From Winogradskyella epiphytica (GTDB lineage Bacteria > Bacteroidota > Bacteroidia > Flavobacteriales > Flavobacteriaceae): 64,000 bases of DNA. The stretch spans positions 930,001 through 994,000 of the forward strand of contig NZ_QJTD01000001.1 in NCBI RefSeq assembly GCF_003217215.1, in the 5' to 3' direction. The stretch's first letter is position 1. Every line of letters starts with the position of its first letter. Shown here piece after piece: positions 29,056 through 36,931 of this stretch. A model generated the notes under the pieces. That model searched no databases. It was not told the DNA's origin and saw nothing but the letters and a program-made list of their open reading frames with translations. The position numbers and the translations under genes were made by a program.

Positions 29056-29385
29056 TTACAGAGAAAAACTTTCTCCGCATCCACATGTGCGATTAGCATT
29101 TGGATTGTTAAAGACAAATCCAGTTCCGTTTAACCCACCTGAATATTCTAAGGTAGTGCCTATAAGGTACAGGAAGCTCTTTTTGTCCACAATAATTTTG
29201 ATATCATTGTCTTCAAAAACTTTATCGCTCTCAGTTTGATTTTTGTCAAACTGTAAATCGTAAGACAAACCAGAACAGCCTCCACTTTTCACACCTACTC
29301 TTACATAATGTGTAAATGGGTCAAAGCCATCATCTGTCATAAGTTCTATAACCTTCTTCTTTGCTTGTTCAGATACTTTAATCAT
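29056..29385 (-). CDS. sufA: HesB/IscA/SufA iron-sulfur carrier
   Basis: This 109-residue A-type carrier has three conserved cysteines: one in VKSGGCSGLSYDLQ and two in RTCGCGESF at the end. A longer frame reaches 29460, but it adds a hydrophobic 25-residue segment not found in A-type carriers and overlaps the promoter motif at 29418-29425. The start MIKVSEQAKKKVIELM at 29385 is therefore chosen. It is the first gene of the suf block and probably passes clusters to target proteins. Confidence 0.92.
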   Translation of the reverse strand: MIKVSEQAKKKVIELMTDDGFDPFTHYVRVGVKSGGCSGLSYDLQFDKNQTESDKVFEDNDIKIIVDKKSFLYLIGTTLEYSGGLNGTGFVFNNPNANRTCGCGESFSL

Positions 29386-29417
29386 ATTCTTTAAGTAGAT
29401 TAGTTCTAAATAGAATG

Positions 29418-29425
29418 CAAATATA
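29418..29425 (-). promoter_or_regulatory. Predicted promoter of the suf block
   Basis: CAAATATA reads TATATTTG on the minus strand and fits TAnnTTTG. It lies 33 bases before the sufA ATG at 29385. No -33 TTG was seen, and no iron or redox regulator site was recognised. Confidence 0.55.
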
Positions 29426-29502
29426 CAATATAAGAAAGGTATAACCATAGCTAGTAACATTATATTAGCATATGATTATATAGGGTGAAGTTATAAATGT
29501 TA

Positions 29503-29520
29503 TCCCGATTGAAATCGGGA
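29503..29520 (-). terminator. Hairpin directly after a zinc-ribbon gene
   Basis: TCCCGAT (29503-29509) pairs with ATCGGGA (29514-29520) with a TGAA loop. On the minus strand it starts just after the stop codon of the 79-residue gene. It lacks a strong T run, so it may be a weak terminator. Confidence 0.45.
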
Positions 29521-29521
29521 A

Positions 29522-29761
29522 TTAAATACTCACTTTTAATTTAGGAATTCGTCGGTTAAGACGATAGAATTCTTGTAGAGTATCTTTAATTTGTGAGTTG
29601 GAAATGGTGTGATTTTCGAAATTTCCTTGTTGATCCGTTATAACTACCACATCACAGTGTGAACAGGTTAGCTCTGCAGTCTGATCTATATTAGTCTTAG
29701 ATCTAACATAGTTGTGTCCAAATATAGCACAAGGCAATATTTTGTCTGAGGAGTTTTTCAT
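29522..29761 (-). CDS. Small zinc-ribbon-like protein (paralogue A)
   Basis: This 79-residue protein has a probable metal set C11-x4-H16-x16-C33-x2-C36, in ILPCAIFGHNYVR and LTCSHCDVV. A helical C-terminus (DTLQEFYRLNRRIPKLK) follows. It has no signal or membrane segment. The same ligand spacing occurs in the 80-residue gene at 31172-31414, on the other side of thiL. It may be a small zinc-binding regulator or adaptor. No named family was recognised; the Zn-ribbon call rests on the four residues. Confidence 0.7.
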   Translation of the reverse strand: MKNSSDKILPCAIFGHNYVRSKTNIDQTAELTCSHCDVVVITDQQGNFENHTISNSQIKDTLQEFYRLNRRIPKLKVSI

Positions 29762-29781
29762 TAAGTTAGTAGGTTTAGGGG

Positions 29782-29946
29782 CTACGAAATTATGAAACTG
29801 TATGGAACTGGAATATAATTAGTTGGTTTTTCGATGAAATACATAAAATTGAAAGATTTTCGTACTTAGAAATTGCACCAACTGATGAGGTAAAAGAAAA
29901 TTGACTAGATGAACCTAATATTTTGAGAGACGCACAAGGAGTTTAA
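29782..29946 (+). pseudogene. Possible gene remnant with one in-frame stop
   Basis: A frame without a start codon encodes about 40 residues including NIISWFFDEIHKIERFSYLE, then a TGA at 29902-29904, and continues for 13 more codons to TAA at 29944. Its amino-acid makeup looks coding. It could be a decayed fragment or chance in AT-rich DNA. The rest of this gap between a zinc-ribbon gene and thiL shows nothing else besides the thiL promoter. Confidence 0.25.
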
Positions 29947-30031
29947 TTTATAAAAGTTTGATGAGATTCCTTAAATTTGTGCAAGGAACTAAATAAGATT
30001 AGTAAAGTGCTCTTATATCAGAAAAGCACAA

Positions 30032-30039
30032 TATTTTTG
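30032..30039 (+). promoter_or_regulatory. Predicted -7 motif directly before thiL
   Basis: TATTTTTG fits TAnnTTTG. Only four bases separate it from the ATG at 30044, so any transcript would have almost no leader. No TTG at -33 was found. Confidence 0.45.
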
Positions 30040-30043
30040 CAAT

Positions 30044-31096
30044 ATGATTGAAGATAAAAACCCACAGCGAACTCCATTGAGTGAATTAGGAGAATTTAAA
30101 TTGATTGAGCATTTAACGGATCATTTTAAAATAACTCAAAAATCAACGATTAAAGGAATTGGTGATGATGCAGCCGTACTTAATTTTGGTAAAAAACAAG
30201 TTGTTGTTTCTACCGATTTACTCATAGAAGGTGTGCATTTCGATTTGAGTTATGCGCCTTTAAAACACTTGGGCTATAAGGCTATGGTGGTTAATTTGTC
30301 CGATATTTATGCGATGAACGCTATGGCAACACAAGTAACTGTTTCTATTGCTGTATCTAATCGTTTTCCGCTAGAGGCTCTTGAGGAATTATATGCAGGT
30401 ATCACAACTGCAGCAAAAATTTATAATGTCGATGTGGTTGGTGGAGATACAACATCATCTACTTCTGGATTAATTATTTCTGTAACTGCAATTGGTGAAG
30501 TAGAAAAAGGTAATGAAGTATTGAGATCTGGGGCAAAACCAAATGATCTATTAGTAGTTACTGGTGATGTTGGTGGTGCTTATATGGGCTTACAAGTCCT
30601 TGAACGTGAAAAGGAAGTGTTCAAAGTTAATCCTCATAACCAACCAGACTTATCAATGTACACTTATATTATAGAGCGACAGTTAAAACCTGAAGCACGT
30701 AAAGATATTGTGGCGTTATTAAAAGAATTGGATGTGAAACCAACAAGTATGATAGATGTAAGTGACGGCATTTCTTCTGAAGTTATTCATTTATGTAAGC
30801 ATAGCAAGGTTGGTGTAGATTTGTATGAAAATAAATTACCGTTAGATCCTCAAGTTATTACTACTTGTGAAGAATTTAATTTAGATAGTACTACAATTGC
30901 ACTTAATGGTGGAGAAGATTACGAATTACTAATGACCATCTCTCAGGAGGATTTTCCAAAAATAAAAGGGAATCCAAATTTAACCGTAATAGGATATATG
31001 ACTGAAGAAGATAGAGGAATGCATTTAGTAACTAGAGCTGATCAAAAAATTCCAATAATTGCAAAAGGCTGGAATGCATTAAATCAACAAGAATAA
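30044..31096 (+). CDS. thiL: Thiamine-monophosphate kinase
   Basis: This 350-residue PurM-fold kinase phosphorylates thiamine monophosphate to the active cofactor thiamine diphosphate. Signatures are GIGDDAAVL near residue 40, the VVSTDLLIEGVHFDL metal-binding segment, VNLSDIYAM, and the VVGGDTTSS loop, with MIDVSDGISSEVIHL and LNGGEDYELLMT toward the C-terminus. It is cytosolic and about 20-30 residues longer than E. coli ThiL, mainly at its N-terminus and within the C-terminal half. It stands alone between two zinc-ribbon genes, not in a thi operon. Confidence 0.95.
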   Translation: MIEDKNPQRTPLSELGEFKLIEHLTDHFKITQKSTIKGIGDDAAVLNFGKKQVVVSTDLLIEGVHFDLSYAPLKHLGYKAMVVNLSDIYAMNAMATQVTVSIAVSNRFPLEALEELYAGITTAAKIYNVDVVGGDTTSSTSGLIISVTAIGEVEKGNEVLRSGAKPNDLLVVTGDVGGAYMGLQVLEREKEVFKVNPHNQPDLSMYTYIIERQLKPEARKDIVALLKELDVKPTSMIDVSDGISSEVIHLCKHSKVGVDLYENKLPLDPQVITTCEEFNLDSTTIALNGGEDYELLMTISQEDFPKIKGNPNLTVIGYMTEEDRGMHLVTRADQKIPIIAKGWNALNQQE

Positions 31097-31171
31097 AGTT
31101 TATTGAATGCTATAATAATCACTTCATTGAATTAAAATGTCGTGTAAATGAAGCGTTACTTATAACAATTA

Positions 31172-31414
31172 TTAGTAAGCTGGTGAATTGTTCGATTTAC
31201 GTTGTGAACGCATCATTCTCCCGTTGTAAAGGCGCTCTAAAGCATAATTAATTTCTTGGCGTTTTGGAGTTAATTCGGTTAAGGTCCCGTTGCTATTCGT
31301 CGTTAATTGTTTTTTACAGCACTTACAAGTGTATTCGCTCACGTGGTTGGTTACTTTTTTGGTCACACGATAATTATGTCCAAATAAGTCGCAAATTAGT
31401 TTAGTTGGTGTCAT
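31172..31414 (-). CDS. Small zinc-ribbon-like protein (paralogue B)
   Basis: This 80-residue protein has the set C8-x4-H13-x16-C30-x2-C33 (KLICDLFGHNYRV and EYTCKCCKK), identical in spacing to the 79-residue protein at 29522-29761. A third cysteine (C32) lies between the pair. The helical tail (INYALERLYNGRMM) also resembles the other copy. The LFGHNY start is reminiscent of small phage zinc proteins of the DUF1660 type, which I mention only as an analogy. Function unknown. Confidence 0.7.
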   Translation of the reverse strand: MTPTKLICDLFGHNYRVTKKVTNHVSEYTCKCCKKQLTTNSNGTLTELTPKRQEINYALERLYNGRMMRSQRKSNNSPAY

Positions 31415-31495
31415 AGTAGGATGGTTTACAATATCACTATTAATTTCTGAGATAAATTTATATAAAAAAGATTAACAAAACGTTAAAGGGGTGTA

Positions 31496-32269
31496 TTATT
31501 CGTTGAATTGCAATAAATTGTAAGTTAATTCTGATTTGTTTTCAATATGACTCATGTGACCTTCCGAAAATTCTACATATTCTATATCTGTATCCTTAAT
31601 TTGACTAATTATTTTCTCACCATCAATTAAATTGTCCTTTTTTCCAATGATAATTAATTTTTTACCTTTTATGCCATTAAATACTATAAAGCGATTCGGT
31701 CTTAAGGTCATTCCTTCTTGTGCAGCAATATAACCTTGTACTGGAGTTTTAAGTGCTATTTCTAGTGCAGCGTCAAATTCGGTTTTAAACTTATCCTTAT
31801 TTTCTGGAGCAAATAGATTTGCGAATGACATTTTTACTAAAGGTTCATAATGTGATTTAGCCATTTCAGCAGCGCGAGATCTAATTTGTTTTCTTTCATT
31901 GTCGTCGGCTTCGTAGGTGGAATTCATCAAACATAATCCTTTAAAAAGATTTGGATGATTTTCGGCCAAAGCTAGAGCGACATAGCCGCCCATAGAATGT
32001 CCCACAAAATTTGCTTTTTTAATCTTGAGCTCAGCTAAAACCGTGAAAACGGCATCGGCCATATCTTTCATTCTATGAATATAACCTAAGCACCCCGTTT
32101 TTCCATGTCCTAATAAATCAATACAAACGACTTGATGTTTTTTAGTTAACTCAGGAACTAAATTATGCCACATTTCAAGAGATTCAAGAAATCCATGAAG
32201 CAAAACAATGGTTTCTCCTTTGCCTTCAACTGTATAGTGAATACTACTATTTTTATAATCTAAAGTCAT
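31496..32269 (-). CDS. Alpha/beta hydrolase
   Basis: This 257-residue cytosolic hydrolase shows the oxyanion-hole HGFLESLEMW, the nucleophile elbow FVGHSMGGYVALALA with its serine near residue 93, and a C-terminal GHMSHIENKSE with the catalytic histidine. The acid is probably in KKDNLIDG. The family includes esterases and MenH-like and epoxide-hydrolase-like enzymes; the substrate cannot be read from sequence. It is divergent from the serine-hydrolase gene. A minus-strand -7 motif lies five bases before its ATG. Confidence 0.9.
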   Translation of the reverse strand: MTLDYKNSSIHYTVEGKGETIVLLHGFLESLEMWHNLVPELTKKHQVVCIDLLGHGKTGCLGYIHRMKDMADAVFTVLAELKIKKANFVGHSMGGYVALALAENHPNLFKGLCLMNSTYEADDNERKQIRSRAAEMAKSHYEPLVKMSFANLFAPENKDKFKTEFDAALEIALKTPVQGYIAAQEGMTLRPNRFIVFNGIKGKKLIIIGKKDNLIDGEKIISQIKDTDIEYVEFSEGHMSHIENKSELTYNLLQFNE

Positions 32270-32274
32270 AATGA

Positions 32275-32282
32275 CAAAGATA
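32275..32282 (-). promoter_or_regulatory. Predicted -7 motif directly before the alpha/beta hydrolase
   Basis: CAAAGATA reads TATCTTTG on the minus strand, a strong TAnnTTTG match. Five bases separate it from the ATG at 32269, so the message would be nearly leaderless. Confidence 0.5.
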
Positions 32283-32326
32283 AAGTTTGAAATTATTATG
32301 TCCCACTAATCATTATAACATTTTAG

Positions 32327-32334
32327 TATCTTTG
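32327..32334 (+). promoter_or_regulatory. Predicted promoter of the serine hydrolase gene
   Basis: TATCTTTG fits TAnnTTTG and lies 26 bases before the ATG at 32361. No TTG at the -33 distance was found. With the minus-strand motif at 32275 it makes a compact divergent promoter region. Confidence 0.5.
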
Positions 32335-32360
32335 AGTCTTCAAACTAAATTCAATATTTA

Positions 32361-33914
32361 ATGTTCTTAAGACAATTATTTACTTCAGCTTTTATTATTT
32401 CTGCATTACTCTTAAATGCGCAAATTGAAGAAAAACAATTAGACAACCTTATACAAGAAACTCTTACAACTTTTGATGTTCCTGGTATATCCGTCGGAAT
32501 CATTAAAGATGGCGAAATAGTGTATTCTAAAGGGCACGGCTTACGTTCATTAACGAACCAAAAAGACATGAACGATGAAACTATGGTTGGAGTCGCTTCA
32601 AACAGTAAAGGATTTACATGTTTCGCTTTAGCTATGATGGTTGATGAGGGTAAGTTGAATTGGGACGATAAAGTGAGGCAACATATTCCGGAGTTTAAAT
32701 TACATGATGCTTGGGTGACTGAAGAATTTACCGTTAGAGATTTGGTGACACACCGAAGTGGATTAGGTTTAGGCGCAGGGGATTTAATGTTTTTTCCTGA
32801 AGGCAACGACTTTACGGTTGAAGATGTAATTTCTAATGTGCGTTACTTAGAGCCTGAAAGTTCATTTAGAAGCGAATTTCAGTACAACAATAATATGTAC
32901 ATCATCGCAGGAGAGGTTTTAAAACGTGTGAGCGGTTTATCTTGGGAAGAGTTTATTGAAAATAAAATTATGAAGCCGGTAGGCATGGTAAACAGTAAGG
33001 CATCTTATAACCGTGTGTCTGATAGATCTAATATTATAGATGCACATGCTATGACTGAAGGAAAAGTAGTTCAGATTCCTCATGATTGGAGTGCAATTGC
33101 AAATCCTGCAGGTGGAATTATGAGTAATGTTACCGATATGTTGACTTGGGCAGAATTCTTAATGAATGATGCGGTAACTAAAGACGGCGAGCGTTTATTG
33201 AGTGAGAAACAATTTCATGAATTATGGCAACTACAAACGCCTTTACGAGTGGGTAAAGAAGATGTTTATAATTCAAACTTTAGAGGTTATGGTTTAGGTT
33301 GGTTTGTAACTGATGTTAAAGGTGGTTACAAGCAAGTGTATCATACAGGTGGTTTATTAGGAACAGTGACACAGTTTACTTTGATTCCAGATTTAGACTT
33401 AGGTATTGTGGTGCTAACCAATCAAATGAACGGAATGGCATTTAACACCGTAACTAACACCATTAAAGATTCTTATCTAGGTTATGAAAACCGAAATTGG
33501 TTAGATAAATACGGAACGAGAAATGCTAATTATATCAAATACAACGACAGTATAAAAGCTGCGGTTTATACAAAGGTTAAAGACGCTAAAAAACTTAAAA
33601 GCTTGCCTAAGCCAGAGCAGATTGTTGGGACTTATAAAGACGACTGGTTTGGCGATGTTGTTATAACACATGATGAAAAAAAGGGATATACTATAAAAAG
33701 CAAACGTTCATCGCGATTATTCGGTGAGTTATTGCCTTTAAATGCTTCAACTTTTGTTGCCAAATGGAATGACAGAAGTTATGATGCAGATGTTTATGTG
33801 CAATTTACATTTAACGAAAAAGCTGAGGCAGTTTCGGCAACAATGAAATACATTGCGCCAATTACAGATTTTAGTTTCGATTTTCATGATTTGGAACTAA
33901 AGAAAATCAATTAG
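32361..33914 (+). CDS. Serine hydrolase (class C beta-lactamase / D-alanyl carboxypeptidase fold) with C-terminal extension
   Basis: This 517-residue exported protein has a signal peptide (1-20). The serine-penicillin-binding fold shows S80-x-x-K83 (GVASNSKGFT), a YNN motif in FQYNNNMYIIAGEV, and HTGG in YHTGGLLGTV as the third motif. A C-terminal region of about 130 residues (from near residue 390, POTENTIALLY the DUF3471 type) follows the catalytic part. Family members cleave peptides or esters in the periplasm; the substrate is unknown. It ends exactly where brnQ begins. Confidence 0.88.
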   Translation: MFLRQLFTSAFIISALLLNAQIEEKQLDNLIQETLTTFDVPGISVGIIKDGEIVYSKGHGLRSLTNQKDMNDETMVGVASNSKGFTCFALAMMVDEGKLNWDDKVRQHIPEFKLHDAWVTEEFTVRDLVTHRSGLGLGAGDLMFFPEGNDFTVEDVISNVRYLEPESSFRSEFQYNNNMYIIAGEVLKRVSGLSWEEFIENKIMKPVGMVNSKASYNRVSDRSNIIDAHAMTEGKVVQIPHDWSAIANPAGGIMSNVTDMLTWAEFLMNDAVTKDGERLLSEKQFHELWQLQTPLRVGKEDVYNSNFRGYGLGWFVTDVKGGYKQVYHTGGLLGTVTQFTLIPDLDLGIVVLTNQMNGMAFNTVTNTIKDSYLGYENRNWLDKYGTRNANYIKYNDSIKAAVYTKVKDAKKLKSLPKPEQIVGTYKDDWFGDVVITHDEKKGYTIKSKRSSRLFGELLPLNASTFVAKWNDRSYDADVYVQFTFNEKAEAVSATMKYIAPITDFSFDFHDLELKKIN

Positions 33915-35228
33915 GTGAATATTCAGCAAAAAGAACTTTTAATCACCAGTTTTGCCTTGTTTTCATTGTTTTTTGGAGCAGGCAATCTGTTGTTACCACC
34001 TTTATTAGGCTATAATGCAGGTGAAGATTGGATTTGGGTAACCATAGGTTTTATGATTACTGCTGTGGTGATTCCGATATTTGGAATATTGGCACACGCA
34101 AGATTGCAAGGAACCTTATATGATTTCGGAAAGAAGGTATCGCCAACTTTTAGCTTTATTTATTGCATTTTAATTTATGCGATTGCTGTGGCAATTCCCT
34201 CACCGAGAACGGCAGCGGCAACTCATGAAATTGCTGTATTTCCAACATTTGGTTCGTCTCCATTACTTACAAGTGCTATTTATTTTTCATTGGTATTGGT
34301 TTTTGTACTAAACCGGTCAAAGATTCTTAACCTCATTGGAAAGTTTCTAACGCCATTTATTGTTATTATGTTATTGGCGGTAATTTGCATCGGATTATTT
34401 TCTTCTGAATACAGTACAGGATTAGCGCAATTTGAAACACCATTAGCTACGGGAATTTTAGAAGGCTATCAAACCTTTGATGCTATTGCAGCAGTGGTTG
34501 TAGGAGCCGTTATAATTATATCTTTGAATTTTAAAAATATGGCTGTTGAGGCCTATGGTTCAAAACGAATTTTAATTCGGAAATCAGGATTTATCGCAGG
34601 CTTTGGTTTGTTTATTATTTATGCCGGACTCATTTCAGTAGGGGCTTATTATGGTTCACAAATTAGTATTGATGCCGAATTGAGTAATGATATGCAGCGT
34701 GCTAAATTGTTACGAGGTATAAGTATTGCTTCTCTAGGAGAATTCGGAAATACGGTATTAAGTGTACTTATTTCATTAGCCTGTTTTACTACTGCCATTG
34801 GAATTATAGCTGGAACAGCAGATTATTTTAAAGGCCTGTTTAAAGATTCTCAAAAGGTATATGTGATTAGCGCTATTTTATCTTGTGTTGTCGGCGTAGT
34901 CGTTGGGCAGTTAGATTTTAACTCGATTATTATAGTCGCTCTTCCTGTATTACTATTTATTTACCCAATTACTATTGTCTTAATTTTATTGAATGTCTTA
35001 CCTGAAAAGTTAGCTACTCCTTTAGTGTTTAGAGCTGTAGTTATTACAACCTTTATATTTAGCATTCCGGACGTCATAGGGTTTATAAGTCCTATGGAAG
35101 AGTTAGATGCCTTTGTTGAAGATATTCCATTCTCAAATCAAAGCTTAGGTTGGGTTTTACCGGCACTCATAGCCTTTTTGATTTGTGTCTTATGGCAAAA
35201 AAGAAAAAAGTCTCAGATTAAAGAGTGA
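33915..35228 (+). CDS. brnQ: Branched-chain amino acid transport system II carrier protein
   Basis: This 437-residue inner-membrane protein has about 12 hydrophobic helices. The N-terminal signature SFALFSLFFGAGNLLLPPLLGY is cut here as SFALFSLFFGAGNLLLPP and is typical of LIV-II/BrnQ carriers. It imports leucine, isoleucine and valine with sodium or protons. The start is GTG at 33915, immediately after the serine-hydrolase stop with no gap. No upstream ATG fits, and the first internal ATG would remove the signature. Thus translation is probably coupled to the hydrolase gene. It ends before a strong terminator. Confidence 0.93.
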   Translation: MNIQQKELLITSFALFSLFFGAGNLLLPPLLGYNAGEDWIWVTIGFMITAVVIPIFGILAHARLQGTLYDFGKKVSPTFSFIYCILIYAIAVAIPSPRTAAATHEIAVFPTFGSSPLLTSAIYFSLVLVFVLNRSKILNLIGKFLTPFIVIMLLAVICIGLFSSEYSTGLAQFETPLATGILEGYQTFDAIAAVVVGAVIIISLNFKNMAVEAYGSKRILIRKSGFIAGFGLFIIYAGLISVGAYYGSQISIDAELSNDMQRAKLLRGISIASLGEFGNTVLSVLISLACFTTAIGIIAGTADYFKGLFKDSQKVYVISAILSCVVGVVVGQLDFNSIIIVALPVLLFIYPITIVLILLNVLPEKLATPLVFRAVVITTFIFSIPDVIGFISPMEELDAFVEDIPFSNQSLGWVLPALIAFLICVLWQKRKKSQIKE

Positions 35229-35250
35229 TGTTGAGATTTAATTTTAAAAC

Positions 35251-35286
35251 AAAAAAACCAAAGCAAATCAATGCTTTGGTTTTTTT
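35251..35286. terminator. Bidirectional intrinsic terminator
   Basis: A 15-base arm (seven A then CCAAAGCA-type bases, 35251-35265) pairs with TGCTTTGGTTTTTTT (35272-35286). It separates brnQ from the convergent aminopeptidase gene and can work in both directions. Confidence 0.9.
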
Positions 35287-35306
35287 ATCTAGACACTGTA
35301 CTCTTT

Positions 35307-36599
35307 TTAAGAGTTCATGATGTCTTCAATCTCTTCAATCTCAATTGGAATATTGCGCATTAAATTAAAAGGCTCTCCAGATTTTTGAATTACAACATCG
35401 TCTTCTAAACGTATACCGAAACCTTCATCAGGGATATAAATTCCTGGTTCTACGGTGAACACTTGGTTTTCTCTCATTGGTTCTGTTAAAATACCATAAT
35501 CATGAGTATCTAATCCAATGTGATGAGATGTTCCATGCATAAAGTATTTTTTATAGGCAGGCCAATCTGGGTTCTCATTTTGTACATCAGCTTTGTCTAA
35601 TAAACCTAAACCTAGAAGCTCAGAAGTCATTATTTTACCAACTTCAACGTGATATTCTTCCCAAAGAGTTCCTGGGACTAACATTTTTGTGGCCTCATTC
35701 TTAACACGATTTACTGCGTTATAAACTTCTGTCTGACGATCGGTGTATCTTCCTGAAACAGGAATTGTACGCGTCATATCACTTGCGTAATTCGCATATT
35801 CTGCACCAGCATCAATTAATATTAATTCGCCTGCTTTACATTGTTGGTTGTTTTCAATATAATGTAGAACGTTAGCATTATTTCCTGAACCAATAATTGG
35901 AGTATAGGCAAACCCTCTAGAGCGATTGTTTAAGAATTCATGCATAAACTCAGCTTCAAGATTATATTCCCAAACGCCAGGCTTAGTGAATTTTAAAATT
36001 CGTCTAAATCCTTTTTCAGTAATGTCACAGGCTTGCTGCATTAAGGCTAATTCAATAGGATCTTTTACGGAACGTAAACGTTGTAAAATAGGATTACTCT
36101 TAGCTACAGAATGTGCAGGATATTTTTCTTTTAGCCATTTTGTATAACGGTCTTCACGTGTTTCCGTTTCAACGTTAGCTCTGTAATGTTCGTTAGTGTT
36201 AATGTAAACGGTGTCACATTGAGTCATTAATTCGAACATAATTTTTTCCATGTCCTTTAGCCAATAAACCGTTTTGATACCAGAAGTTTCAAAAGCTTTT
36301 TCTTTGGTTAATTTTTCACCTTCCCAAACAGCAATATGGTCATTAGTTTCTTTTAAGAATAAAATTTCACGATGTTTTTCTTTTGGGCAATCAGGGAACA
36401 GTACTAAAATACTTTCTTCCTGATCAACGCCACTTAAATAAAAAATATCACGATGTTGTTGAAATGGCATGGTGCTGTCTGCACTAATTGGGTAAATGTC
36501 GTTTGAGTTAAAAACGGCTAAACTGTTAGGCTTCATTTGAGCCATGAAGTTTTTGCGGTTTTTGATAAAAAGTTTGTTATCTATTAAATCGTATTTCAT
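35307..36599 (-). CDS. pepP: Xaa-Pro aminopeptidase (aminopeptidase P, M24B)
   Basis: This 430-residue metalloprotease removes N-terminal residues ahead of proline. The M24 metal site is visible: first aspartate in LIDAGAEYAN, second in SDMTRTIP, histidine in HGTSHHIGLDTHD, glutamate in VEPGIYIP and RLEDDVV. An N-terminal AMP_N domain fills about residues 1-170. A longer frame to 36722 includes a REP-like repeat and lacks homology, so ATG at 36599 (MKYDLIDNKLF) is chosen. It is cytosolic and apparently monocistronic. Confidence 0.94.
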   Translation of the reverse strand: MKYDLIDNKLFIKNRKNFMAQMKPNSLAVFNSNDIYPISADSTMPFQQHRDIFYLSGVDQEESILVLFPDCPKEKHREILFLKETNDHIAVWEGEKLTKEKAFETSGIKTVYWLKDMEKIMFELMTQCDTVYINTNEHYRANVETETREDRYTKWLKEKYPAHSVAKSNPILQRLRSVKDPIELALMQQACDITEKGFRRILKFTKPGVWEYNLEAEFMHEFLNNRSRGFAYTPIIGSGNNANVLHYIENNQQCKAGELILIDAGAEYANYASDMTRTIPVSGRYTDRQTEVYNAVNRVKNEATKMLVPGTLWEEYHVEVGKIMTSELLGLGLLDKADVQNENPDWPAYKKYFMHGTSHHIGLDTHDYGILTEPMRENQVFTVEPGIYIPDEGFGIRLEDDVVIQKSGEPFNLMRNIPIEIEEIEDIMNS

Positions 36600-36875
36600 G
36601 TGAATGTAATTTTCAAAGTTGGATGCCACACTGAGCGCAGTCGAATAAATATGGTAGTAAAGGCTCAAGGTTTTCGACTGTGTCCAAACTGACATTTGAA
36701 TCTGTGTTTTTGAGCGTCCCAAAAATAATCAAACAAAACGGCAAGGAAAAGTGAAACGCTACAATCTCATAAATTTTAAGAGACTTTTAAGAGGATTCAT
36801 TCGTAATTGGTTAAATATGGGTTTTACATTTCTAATTAAATTCATTCTAAATAAATCAATTATCAAGAGCCGTTG
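36600..36875. other. Intergenic region between pepP and sdhC with a REP-like element
   Basis: About 270 bases with no convincing gene. It contains CACTGAGCGCAGTCGAA (36629-36645) and a partial inverted match TTCGACTGTGTCCAAACTG (36673-36691), giving an imperfect palindrome of a kind I recall seeing repeatedly in flavobacterial genomes. Downstream, the 9-base word TTTTAAGAG occurs twice, 36774-36782 and 36785-36793. The rest is AT-rich with nothing seen. Confidence 0.55.
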
Positions 36876-36906
36876 TTGGGAAAACGTTAATTGCAATGTA
36901 TCTTTG
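36873..36906 (+). promoter_or_regulatory. Promoter of the sdhCAB operon
   Basis: TTG at 36876-36878 (or 36873-36875) is followed after 20 (or 23) bases by TATCTTTG at 36899-36906. This fits the Bacteroidota TTG-(17-23)-TAnnTTTG consensus. The sdhC ATG at 36932 would have a leader of about 20 bases. Confidence 0.75.
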
Positions 36907-36931
36907 TTTGACTAAAAAAATAAAAACTACA

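Noticed and set aside
29386..29460. Upstream extension of sufA to 29460
   Set aside because: It adds a hydrophobic segment absent from A-type carriers and covers the promoter motif at 29418-29425.
32351..32806. 151-codon minus-strand frame opposite the serine hydrolase
   Set aside because: It overlaps the conserved catalytic region of the serine hydrolase on the other strand and its product is low-complexity and serine/proline-rich.
36600..36722. Upstream extension of pepP by 41 codons
   Set aside because: The added sequence includes a REP-like repeat and has no homology to aminopeptidase P; the ATG at 36599 gives the normal N-terminus.
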